A stretch of DNA of 64,000 nucleotides from Paratinospora sagittata (lineage: Eukaryota > Streptophyta > Magnoliopsida > Ranunculales > Menispermaceae): contig CM069596.1 in NCBI GenBank assembly GCA_035771175.1, positions 8,296,001-8,360,000 of the forward strand, in the 5' to 3' direction. The notes below the pieces were generated by a model. The model ran no database searches and was not told where the DNA came from. It worked only from the letters and a program-made list of their open reading frames with translations. The position numbers and the translations under genes were made by a program. Below are positions 23,401 to 35,400 of this stretch, in pieces. The first letter of the stretch is position 1. Each line of letters begins with the position of its first letter.

Positions 23401-26400
23401 CATTTAGGAAGGGCACACCCCAATAGAAGTGAAAAATGGCTGCAAGGACCCAGTGACAAATGAAAGGCACAAAAAGTTAGGTTCAAACCAAAAATCTCTG
23501 TTCAACTTTCATGCAATTTGCAAAATGAATTCCATACCTAATGACAAGAAGATCAGAATCACGATGATCGGCAAATGCATTCATGAACTGATGTATCTGT
23601 TTACCCAAAGGCCAAATTCTCCATACCTGTCAACATAAATTATGTTTAAGAAAAGTTTTACAGCAGCAGGTATATCATGTCTAGACTGTTTACACAAGAT
23701 AAATTTGTAGAAACTCATATTTGTCGTAGACAGGCTTGAAATAATAAACTTGCATTGGAGGTTCTACTCAGCAGTGTTGTCAAGGCAGAAAGGAGGTGGT
23801 AGGCGGTAAACCTTAATTAGGCGAGTCGGGGCTTAGGTGGGATTAAGGCGGGATATAAAATATTTATTTAGGTCCCTGAAAAATTTATTTATTTATTCAT
23901 TGGTTCCTCACTCCATATATATATATATATGTAATTATTAATTTAATTCAGAAGTTGAAGTGGAAGAAGGAAGAGGATTTCGCAGGTTTTAACAATTTTT
24001 TTTTTTTTTTAAATGTAAACGCCTTGACAACACTGCTACTCAGTTCTGTGATCATTCATTGTGTTAACCATAGTGTTTCAAATGCAAACGATATTGTATC
24101 TCAAGTTCAAGGCCACAAACTGGAATTGTGATCTTAACTAGGTCACAAAGATGGCATATACATAGAGAAGCAAAGAGAGAAAAAGAGAAAAAGAATAAGG
24201 GTTTAACAACTTCCTTGGACTTGGGTCTAGGTGTTAGATACAGGTACATATCTAGTGGTCGGACCAGTGTTTTTAAGGCGTCGCCTAGGCATTTTAGGGA
24301 GAAAACGCCTAGGAGCAGTGCTAGGCAAGTGGTGGGGGGTTTTGTAAATATTTAAAAAGTTTAGGGGGTCTCTCTAATTTAAAAAAAAAAAGCTTTAAAA
24401 ATAGAACCCCCCCCCCCCCCCCCCTTTCAACAGTTAACCATCAAACCTTTCTCTCCCTAAGTCCATCCTTTCCATTTGCTCCAACCAAGAAACGCCATCG
24501 AAATCTCCAGCGACTCTCCGCAACCCTTCGGCAATAGATATTTGCTGTCCAACAATTTTATTTTTTGTTTGACACACGGGAAAGCTTCCAATTTCGTTGA
24601 ATCTCTTGGATAATGTATATTGTGGAATGAATTAATATTTTGTGGACATGATTTTAATTAATATGAAGTATTTTTTATCATTTTATGAAAATTTAACATT
24701 TATTATAGACTACAGTTACATAGATATAATTATGTATATGAACGGTCCAGAAACCTGTAAATAATTAATTAATTATATAGGGACCTATAAATAATTTTTT
24801 TTAATGCCTAGGCCACATCTAGGCTACGCGTCGCCTAGACAGGGCAAATTGCCTAGACAGACATAGCCCTTAGCGCCTTGAAAACACAGGGTCAGACTTG
24901 TTCATCTTAAATCATGCGATATGGGGACTCAGCTAAAAAGTATTCAAAATTTAGATTTGGGAACTTAGACAAAACTATGCTTATTATTAAGTCTATATTA
25001 TTTCTTCTTTTCAATCTTTTTTTTTTCCTCTTCACTTAAGTGAATTATCACCTATTAGTCATTCTCTTATTTTCTTCTTTCTATTCTTTCTTTGGAGAAT
25101 GTTTATAGCAATGTTCGAAAATCTGAAGTATGAGACATGTTGGTGCCTTTTGATGTTGACATGGGTACATTAAGCTAATGTAAAGAACCAACATAGATCA
25201 ACCATTGATGCAAATACTGATATGGAGACTATATGAAATTAGAAAAAATAGGAGTTTGCTTGTATGTTTTAGGAAGTACATATTGAATACTAACAAAGAG
25301 AACCATTCAAGGAAACAAGAGACAAGACGAAACAAATAGCACCTCAATATGCTGGGCATTAATGTTGGCAACCAACTTGCATACTTCATCTAACTCTAAT
25401 ACACCCCTATGGAAACTGAGTGAGTGAGGAAACTGCATTGATTTGAAAAGCACAGAATTTAAACAGATTGTTATGGATGGCTTCACTAGATTCTTAATTA
25501 GATGTATATAATTCATGTCACTTTTCATTCTAGAAAGAAAATACAACTCTAGTTCAATCTAAATCCCAAAAGATATTATTGACAATAGTCTTAAGTATCA
25601 ATTAGGTTCAGGGAAAACTGATGAAAAATTTTGTTTGATTCAGACACTATTGTACAGAGAGTTGTATCAGTTCTTATCCTTCCATTAACTGTATTTAAAG
25701 CACACAGCAGAAACAGGCTTCATCAGATGACAAAGAAGTACTTCGTTCTATTTAAAAGAATTTTGCAAAAAATCTGATGATATAACATAGTATACTTTCA
25801 GGAGTCAAGAATAGCGGCATTATAACAACTTCATGGCCAGAAAAAATTGCATGTGACATTTTGAAGCTTGCATTTAAATGTAACACATAAAAACATACTT
25901 ACTCGAATAATTTCTAGCATCAAGAAAACTGCCAAAGCTGCACCAAAGGCTAAATCGAGAAATTTTGGCTGTAAAACATAAAAGCTTAATCATTAAGATA
26001 TCCTAAAAGCTACAATGTTCTAGTAGCCATAACAAAGAATTTCATAAATATTTCTATAAACATGTGTTCAAAACCTGAAAAATAACAGCAGGCGAAAACA
26101 TTAGAACTGCAAGTAGATGGTAGTATTTTCGTAGAAGAATTCTCTCAATCTTGCTATGCTTTGAAATATTGTAGAACCGCAAAACTGATGCGCATATGAG
26201 AATAATCCAGTATATACACAATGACAGTCTCTTAAGTGGCTCTGAGAAAACAAAGTTAAAGACCCTGCAACATATATATTGCAAACATAATCTTCAGTAG
26301 CTTCACCATGGATGAGTCAGAAAAATGATATGCGTCTTACAGATCAAGAAAATGGCAAGCCAATAAGGGATTTTTCATACTAAATGGAATAATTATGAAA

Positions 26401-29400
26401 AATGTGTTGAGTATTGTCAGAAGAGACCACGAAAAGTGGTGTTTTGCTGTATTAGGATACTATCACTATCCATGAGCGCAATTGTTAAAAGCAAGAAGAC
26501 TATACAATGACATCTTATATCCTCATTGATTCCAACTAAACATAACAGGAATATAACCAGAAAATAAATAAAAATCAACCTGAAATAAACTCTAAAGGAA
26601 TTTGTACCATGAAAAGGGATGCATGTGAAATTCCTGAACAAACTCCATCCATAACGGAACAAGCACAATTAAGGTAACTGCCAGTGAACCATAGAAAACA
26701 AGAGATCTTATAATATCTCCAGATGTTCTCTCTTCATTTTCACAAGCTTCTGGATTGATTGAATGTGTCAACTGACAGAAAATTTGAAGTATAAATTTGT
26801 AGAACACAGGGAAAACAATAAGGGCAGCCAGGACACCCTACAAGGGAGAGATTAATTGTCAGACTCAAGTTGCACTAAACAAAAGAACAACAAAGCCTCA
26901 TCCCATTGATATAGAACCACGGAAGGACAAGAAAGATAGATGAACAACAGAAACTAATAACCAATATGTTTTTCAATTCAACAACCAATGTCCCAAATTC
27001 TGTTACAACCCATTATCATTATTTATAGAAATCTAAGTTACCTAATTTAATTCCTACTATGATGTGGAAACTAAAATCCCACATATAATAAAATTAGAAT
27101 CCTGCTAAAATAAAAATATTCAAACTTCTTATAAAGATAAATTACTTTAAAAGCCTAATAACATTAAAAATCTTAAAGATATTATTCATTTTTTCCATTT
27201 GCATTATGCATCACCCATATATCAGTTGGCTGAAAAAATCTTGTTTATGCAATCATTTCTATCTGGGCCAGATCTTACTGCACCAAAGCAGGTAGAATCA
27301 GTTACTTCTTTTACAGAATCTTACCTGAATAATGGTGCTAATCTCACTTCTTTTAATTCCATAAAGCACATAAATCGATGTTGAAAATGTTAAATATCCA
27401 TTGATCTGTCAAAAAAAAGAAAAAAGAACAAAAAAAGAACCATGAAAAATGTATTAAATTTATCGAAGATTACATGTAAACTAATAGCAACTTACCTAGA
27501 ATAGCAAAATGTGTACCTTTGCAAGTGTATAAACCAACATGTCACCAAAGTACAAAACGAGCCCAGCAGTCATCAGAAGTGCTTCACCTAATTAGAGAAA
27601 AGTATTAGTTAATTAATACCTAAAATAGTATGAAAAATCTAGGTTCAACTAAGCTAAAACACTAAAGAAAAGGCTTTACAATACATGTGTAAATCGCACC
27701 TATGTAAATCTATGTTGACATAAATAGGTAAATAATAAGAGAAAATGACAATTTTTGTGTATGTAATTTAATAAATACTTATATTATAATTTATAATATT
27801 TGATGAATAATAATATATTATAAAAATATCGTCTAAAGAAAAATTAATAATATATATTTTAATTTATCAATTTGTAACCTATTGACAAAGTAATTTATTT
27901 ATAATTAAATCTATGATAAATAATTTTTAATTTATAGTAAATGTATTTTAAATTTTTTACTTTTATTTGTGTAAATTAATAATATAATAATATATTATAT
28001 TTGTGTTGTGCATGGTTATTTTATGGTAAATATTAGTAAATTATAATAATCAGATTAACTTAATAAGTAGTTGTTTTTAATTATTAGTTAATTTAAATAC
28101 TATTGAGAATTGTTGAATAATTTTTTATGGATTTTTCAAGGAAAAAAAATTGAAAAGTAAGAAGAGAGATTTTTTAGGAGAGATGATGCGGTGGGAGAGG
28201 GGGAGACTTTCTGTTTTTTCGAAGATTAGATGAAAGAGACTCAAGAGAGCAAAAGATAGTGAAGATGGTTGTTTTTTCTGTTCTTTTGAGTGCTTACCAC
28301 ATGTAGAGAAGAAAAGAAGAGAGTACGGTAGGAACACGATTGATAAGGTAGTAGTAGTACACATGACAATTCGTGATGAGTTAGAATGCGTTATTATTAA
28401 TACTTATAGAAAAATATAGATAGTCTTAGCCACTATTGTCAAAATCATGAATCGGAAGCGAATCGTTTCAAGGCTTGATGAATCGAATCGAGATTTGGAT
28501 CGATAAATCGTAAGATTCACGATACATATGCGAATCGTATATTTGTATATATTAAGTGTATATAGCGTAAAAGAAAACATTACTGTTTTTTTAGCAAATT
28601 TAAGATTCGGACGGATTCACTATGATTTAGCTAGCAATTCACTTCCGATTCAGACTGATTCACTTGCGATTCACAAGTACAGCGATTCATGAATCCGATT
28701 CAAATCGTTTCGAGGTGAATCGAATTGTGAATCATACAATTCAGCAATTCAAATCACGATTCTAACTACTATGGTCTTAGCAGTCTCAACTATTCATATG
28801 AAATAGATAATAATGTAATGATGGATCACAATACTTCCACGTGATGTGATATTTTAAATAATTGAGATGCTTAAGGCTATCTATATCTATATTTTTTAAT
28901 TATTTAAAATATTACATCACGTGACAGTAACATGAGCAATAACTAACAAAAGGGTCAATTGGGTTATCCAATAGGCACGTGAATACTTGAGATGGCTAAG
29001 GCTATCTATATCTATCTATAAGTATTAATAATAGCACACTCTTAACTCATCATAAATCGACACGTGTACTACTGATACCTTATCAATCATGTTCCTACCA
29101 TACTCTCTTCTTTTTTTCTCTACACATGGGAAGCAACCAAAAGTCTTCTCTCACCATCTTTTGCTCTCAGAGTTTCTTTTATCTAATCTTTGAAAAAACA
29201 AAAGGTCTTCCCCTCTCCCACCACATCATCTCTTCTAAAAAATCTCTCTTCTTACCTTTCAATTTTTTCCCTTGAAAAATCCATAAAAATTTATTTAGCA
29301 AATCTCAATAGTATTTAAATTATTAAGTTAATTTAATCATTATAATTTACTAATATGTACTATAAAATAACCATGCACACCACAAAGATATAATATACTA

Positions 29401-32400
29401 TTATATTATTAATATACACAAATAAAGTTAAAAATTGAAAATACATTTAGTATAAATTAAAAATTATTTATCATATATTTAATTATAAATAATTTCCTTT
29501 GCCAATAGGTTACAAATTGATAAATTAAAAGTTATCTAATTATTTTTTTTAGACAATATTTTTATAATATATTACTAATTATCATATATTATAAACTATC
29601 ATATAAGTATTTATTAAATTACATATACACAAATTGCCCACGCAACGCATGGGTTTAAAAACTTGTTATATATTAATTTTATACTTTAACTGAACAAACT
29701 TGTAAGGCTAACTGAGTAATTTAGGTTGCGTTTGGTTTGTGATCTAGAAACAAAAATACAATCCAAAAGGAGAAAATTTGGAAAATGACTTTTTATCGTT
29801 TTCTGAAATCAACTTGTTTTCTTTAAAAAAAAGTGAAAAACTGTTTTTGACATATTTTGAACCAAACAAGTTTTTGATGTTTTCGAATACTAAAACTGCA
29901 TCCAAATCACAAAGCAAACTCGGCCTTAAGTATCCTAACATGTATTAGAAGGTTATATGGAGTACATCTTGAAGTTTCTATAGTTTTTCCAACCACTTTG
30001 ATCATGCACATACCTAACCACTTTTATCGTGTATGCATGCTTCTCAATCATCACTCTCTCATTAAATCAACACTTTTTCACTATAGTTGCAAATGAAGAA
30101 TCCCAAAAGTAAAGAAGAAAATTTTATTTCACTCACTAGAATAACTTCAAGTGACCGCATAATTTCTCTTTGGAATTTATTTACACATTTCGCCCATATG
30201 TGTTATCTTTGTCATTTGAGGACTTTTCTTTTTTGTTTTACTTTTCTAAATCTTTATCAATTTGTTCTCATGCATCATGTATCTCACAATCCACATATTT
30301 CTACAATTAAGCTTAAAAACAACAAACAACACGAATTTGTTAGGTACTAATTTGTCCATAATCTATTGGTTGGGTGGAATACTAATTTGTTGTTACTTAA
30401 TCTTCTGGGCAGTAATTTGTTATTCCCTATTCTATTGATGTGCGTACAATACTAATTATTGGATCTCGCTACCAATGAGTACTATTGTGGATGAGGGAGT
30501 GCTATATGTATAAATGTACCCAATCTCCAAGTTCTACAAAACCTTGAATCATGGCCAAGATGGCCTCTATTAATAGTTAGGAGAAGGGTTTTATTTATTT
30601 TATGGGTTTGATCCATCACACAAGCCCATAAAATGATTAACAATACTACCTCCATTTCAATTCTATCCTTCAAATTTATACTTATATTTATTTTATACAA
30701 TTCCTTTACCACTCCCCCTCCTTTAAATATTTCTTTTTAGATAGTTAATAAATTTATTTACTAATTTGATAGCGTGCAATATGTATACACTCAAACTACT
30801 ATTATTATCATCATCATCATCGTTAGCGCTCTAATCTAGGCCAATAGCATAATGTTCCCCTTAGTCTCAAGGTTACCTTCTTCTTCTAGTCACTCTGCAA
30901 AAACAGGAAACATGAAATAAATTCGGGCCACCGATGTGGTGCTTGCCTAATCAACTCCGATGCTTAAGTCAATACAGAGCGTCTATCGTATGCAAGAGCT
31001 TATAGAAGAATTCCCTCTTACCTTTAGGGGGTGAACAACGACGTTTACATAGGCATTAGGTGCTAAATGGAACCACAAGGTCCATTAACACCTGTATTTT
31101 TGGGACCACATGAGGTACTTTCCTTATCTCCTTGGACCACATGGGGGCGTATGGGGTCACTACCTTGCCCCCTAACCGTCTTGACAGGTACTTGATTTGT
31201 AATTGAGTTGCATCGGATTTCCAAAGTCTTCTCACATTTGAGTAACTGGTTGTTAGATCAGTCGGACGTCCCTATCACACATGTGCCATATCATCTTCTT
31301 GTTGTTGAGGAGGTCTGCTCATTCTTCCTTAGAAGCTCAAGAGTAGGTTCCTTTGTAGATAATGCTCTTATGTGCTTATTAGAAAGGTCACATGGTCTTC
31401 TTACATGCTCGTTCTTCCTTAGAAGCTCACGAACAAGTTCTATTGTAGAAAATACTTTCACGTGCTTATTAGAAAGGTCATGTGATCTTCTTACCCATTC
31501 GTTCTTCCTTAAAAGCTCACAAGTAGGTTCCTTTATAGAAAATACCCTTATAAGCTCATTAGAAAGGTCACATCTACAACAAACTATGTGTCACATTTCA
31601 CCACCTGAAAGATTCCTCAAGTCTTCACAATGAGCGAAAGGGAGGGTTGCCTCCCCACTATTTACTCCAAAGGAAAACTCATAAGCACACTTCATTGCAG
31701 CACACCCAAAAGTCCCGACTTAACAACATTGAGTGGCAACTTTGCAAACTGAACTAGGACTATGGTCGCTTGGTGCAAATAATACAATAGAAACAATGTC
31801 GTAGTTGGAAGAAACGCTCTAAACAACTGATCCCCAACCTTGACATCAAAACCCTCACCCCCCTCAATCACCAATCCTTGTTGAGGTAAGAAGACAACGT
31901 GACATTTCTAATAAGTACGTGAGGGTATTATTTTACAAAAGAACCTGCTCATAAGCTTTTAAGGAAGAACAAGCACGTAAGAAGATCAAGTGACCATTCT
32001 AATAAGCATGTAATGGTATTTTCTACAAATGAACCCGCTCATGAGCTTCTAAGGAAGAATGAGCAAGCAAGAATATCACATGACCTTTCTAATAAGCACG
32101 TCAGATTTTCTATAAATGAACCTCCTCATAAGCTTCTAAGGACGAACACGTAAGCAAGAAGACCACATGACCATTCTAATACACATATAAGGAAGATGAT
32201 ACGACACATGCGTAATAGGGACACTTGATCCATCCAACAACCTAGCTGCTCACAAAAACGTGAGAAGACAGAAATCTAATACAATTCAATTACAAATTAT
32301 ATGCCTCTCAGCGCGGTCAAGGAACAAGGTAGTGACTCCATGCTTCCACATGTGGTCTTAGGAGACAAGATAACTACTTTATGTGGTCCCAAAACACAGG

Positions 32401-35400
32401 TGTTAAGATGTCTCTATAAACACCACTATTTACTCCTTGAAGGTAAGAGAAAATGCTTTTGAGAGCTCTTAAATACCATAAATGCTCCATACTGACTTAA
32501 GCATTGAAGTGGATTAGGTAGGCACCACACTTGTGCTCTTAACTCATCTTAGGTGCCTTGTTCTTGTAGAGTGACAGGAGGAAGAAGGTGTCTGCAAAGA
32601 TTCAGGGGAAAGTTTTGGCTTTGGCCCAGATTGGAACACTAATAGATTGATGCCATTTGTTGGAATCAACATCGACATTGACACACCTGTGTGAGGTGTT
32701 GAACCTGGGGACCTACTGTTGTGGGTTCAACTCTAGAGATTAGTCCCACATCGACTACATGCTCTTCCCAACAAAGACTAATAAGCAACCAACCCCGCAC
32801 ACTAGCAAGAGGCCTTTTCCCAAGAAGAAGAAAAAAAAACCCAGTACTTGCCACCAAGGCATGCACCAAATGTATGCTCAAAGGCTCGATGGCCCAAGTT
32901 GGGGGCCCATAGGAGGGCCAATATTTTGCAACTTGTGGAACAGGTCAAATAGAGCTTCAACATAATATTTGTGCACCCCAAGACACATTGTTTCCCTCTC
33001 TTCTAATAAATTTCCTTATACTTATTACAATTATATTGATGCTTGGAATTTTAGAGCATTATGCCCAAAGACCAATAACATGCTGATGTTACTGAAGGAC
33101 TTCTGCTAACAGCCAAATTCATCAGATCGTTTATTTTTTGCACGTTGTTGGTGTCCAAAATTCTACCAATCAAACTTTACATCATATGGTGCCTAAATTG
33201 AAAATGTAGGGTCACTTCGGCACTCTTGTTCGCTTAATGAATGGACGGCGCATCCGCTGGGTAAGTACTGTTGTGCCCCGGTTGTGTGTCATAAGATAGT
33301 TTATCTATCCTTCCCACACCTTATGCAACATCAATTGGTAGGAACGCTTTCCCAAAAGAACCATAATCTCCTAAATTCAGGCAAGTAGGTGGAGCATGTG
33401 GGCAATAGAAGTGATACAGGACATGCATTGAAGATTTGAATTGTCAAGCTAAACATCAAAACTCACAAAGGGGAGAAACACTGTGAATCAAGTTGCCAAC
33501 GGTGGCTGAAAATACAACTAATCAAGTCACTAGTTTGGAAGATCTATCACCATTTTCAGATTTAAATATAAACATGCTCCATAATATATATAATTTAGAA
33601 TTTTCATGAGGAGATATATTCCCACTAAATCTCTCATTAATGACCATTATAGTTGTGCTTGCTCTTGTTTTTGTGAATAAATATACTTCATTTTATTATA
33701 AAAGCAAATGATATTTGTAATTTCCTTTTGGAAAACAAATGGAAGAAGAGTATCCCAAAAACAGAACTTTAGAGCATGTAAAAACTCCCTAGCCAAACAT
33801 ATCACATCAAGCAATGTCCATATTGACCACCAACAATGAATGCAATCTTTTCCTGGCTACATTGGTCATTAGGTGATCAAAAAATTAATAACTAGATCTT
33901 TTTTTTGCAGAAGTAGCTTTCAAAATGCTATTTACCACAAATGAATTTTGTGGAAAACCACAAATATGTATTTTCAAGAACAAATTCTCTGAAGATTGCA
34001 ACCCTCAAATAATTATAAATATGGTAGTCATTGTCATTATTATTTTGATTGACAAGCATAATCTAAGAGACGTATAAGTTCAATTAACAGTAACCACCTT
34101 GTATATCATTTAACAAGATTTCATATTTAGATTTAGGAGGGAGGTGAATGGTTATGAACTCCACCAACATTATATACTTCCAAAGATAAACCTATTGCTC
34201 AGCAAATTTTATTGGTCCATTTGGCATAGAAACCTGTTTAATAAAAAAAGATCAGAATGTAACAAACCAGTTTGACAGATTGCAAAATGGAATAATGTAT
34301 ATACATTTCAAACTGGTCCTGTGTTGCAATTGTTCTAGCATGTGCAACAATATAAAATAGAACAAGTGGGACAGTACACACCTATGGAGGCACATGATGG
34401 AAAAGCATGAAGAATGTGCTGAATTAGCTTTATTGCAGCTAATCCATGAGCCAGTACCCACAATAACTTCAGTGCTCCATACAAACCTGTAACGCAGTCA
34501 ATCTTTTCTTAGCTTTAGATCCAAATGAAAAATTACTTTTGGCAATTCACCATGAGTCAACCAACAGACTTTCCAAAGTCTACAAAAACTGGCATGTGTT
34601 TTCTTCTTTGTCATTGAAATTTCAACTAACATAAGGGTGGTATTGTTGAGGCATCAACTAGGTCACATACAAGACAATTGACTAGGCAGGTGGTAGAGGC
34701 TTCTTTGCAATTTCAAAGGCTTTAAAGGCTCGTTAATAATTTTGTTTAAATATCTTAAACAGTATAAAAAGGAGATCAACTTATCCTTTCTTCTAATCTT
34801 CAGATGAAACATAGATCAACCTTACAACTACTTATTTCTCTTAAAACTCTCACATGCATAAAATAAAAGAAAACATTCTACTTAGTAGAACCATGGAGAA
34901 TTCTTTAAGTTAGAATCATCATTTTAACATCCTTTTCAAAGTTTTAAAAGCTTACCTTAAAGCATAAATAGGTTTTCCAAACCTCAGAATCTTAAATTAG
35001 TTTTTTGATATGAAAATTCTTAGATTAGTTAGAATAATATATATCACATAACCGTAGTATACCAATATGCCACATAATTTATTAAATTTCTACTACTAAA
35101 GGATCACCCTAACGTCTGCATTAGGGAACGGTTCAAACTAAATTGAAGATGCAGCAATGCAGGCCAACCTGAATGAGATTTTGTAGCAAGAGACACCAAG
35201 CAAAGAGTTGCATAGATGACTATGTATAGTAAGTTGAATTTCAAATTGGAAGTCCTTCGAGCTTGAAGATTAGTTGTTCTCTGAGCTGGATGCCATGAAA
35301 GAAAACCAAGGAAAACAAGTATGCTGAAGCAACTTGCAGATACATACCAGTATTGCATGATCAGATGCTCAACTTCTGTTAAAGCAGGAAATAAGTAAGG

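Larger units (their letters stand above)
27750..29640. repeat. Long palindrome (foldback) in intron 4
   Basis: Two arms of roughly 650-700 bp are reverse complements: about 27750-28422 (continuing at 28782-28800 beyond a MITE) and about 28973-29640. Matching blocks include TGTATGTAATTTAATAAATACTT (left end) with its complement near 29610-29632, the GGAGAGATGATGCGGTGGGAGAGG region with its complement near 29210-29240, and TTATTATTAATACTTATAG with its complement near 29017. Arms are AT-rich and diverged by scattered substitutions. It has no coding capacity. As part of an intron it would fold into a long hairpin in the pre-mRNA. Confidence 0.85.

Noticed and set aside
24406..24424. Poly-C run as a possible assembly error or gap filler
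   Set aside because: It lies within a well-bounded MITE with intact duplications; a homopolymer is plausible there, though its length may be misread.
31208..31633. 141-codon repetitive open frame
   Set aside because: It is a by-product of 90-bp tandem repeats in a foldback element; no start context, motif or splice support.
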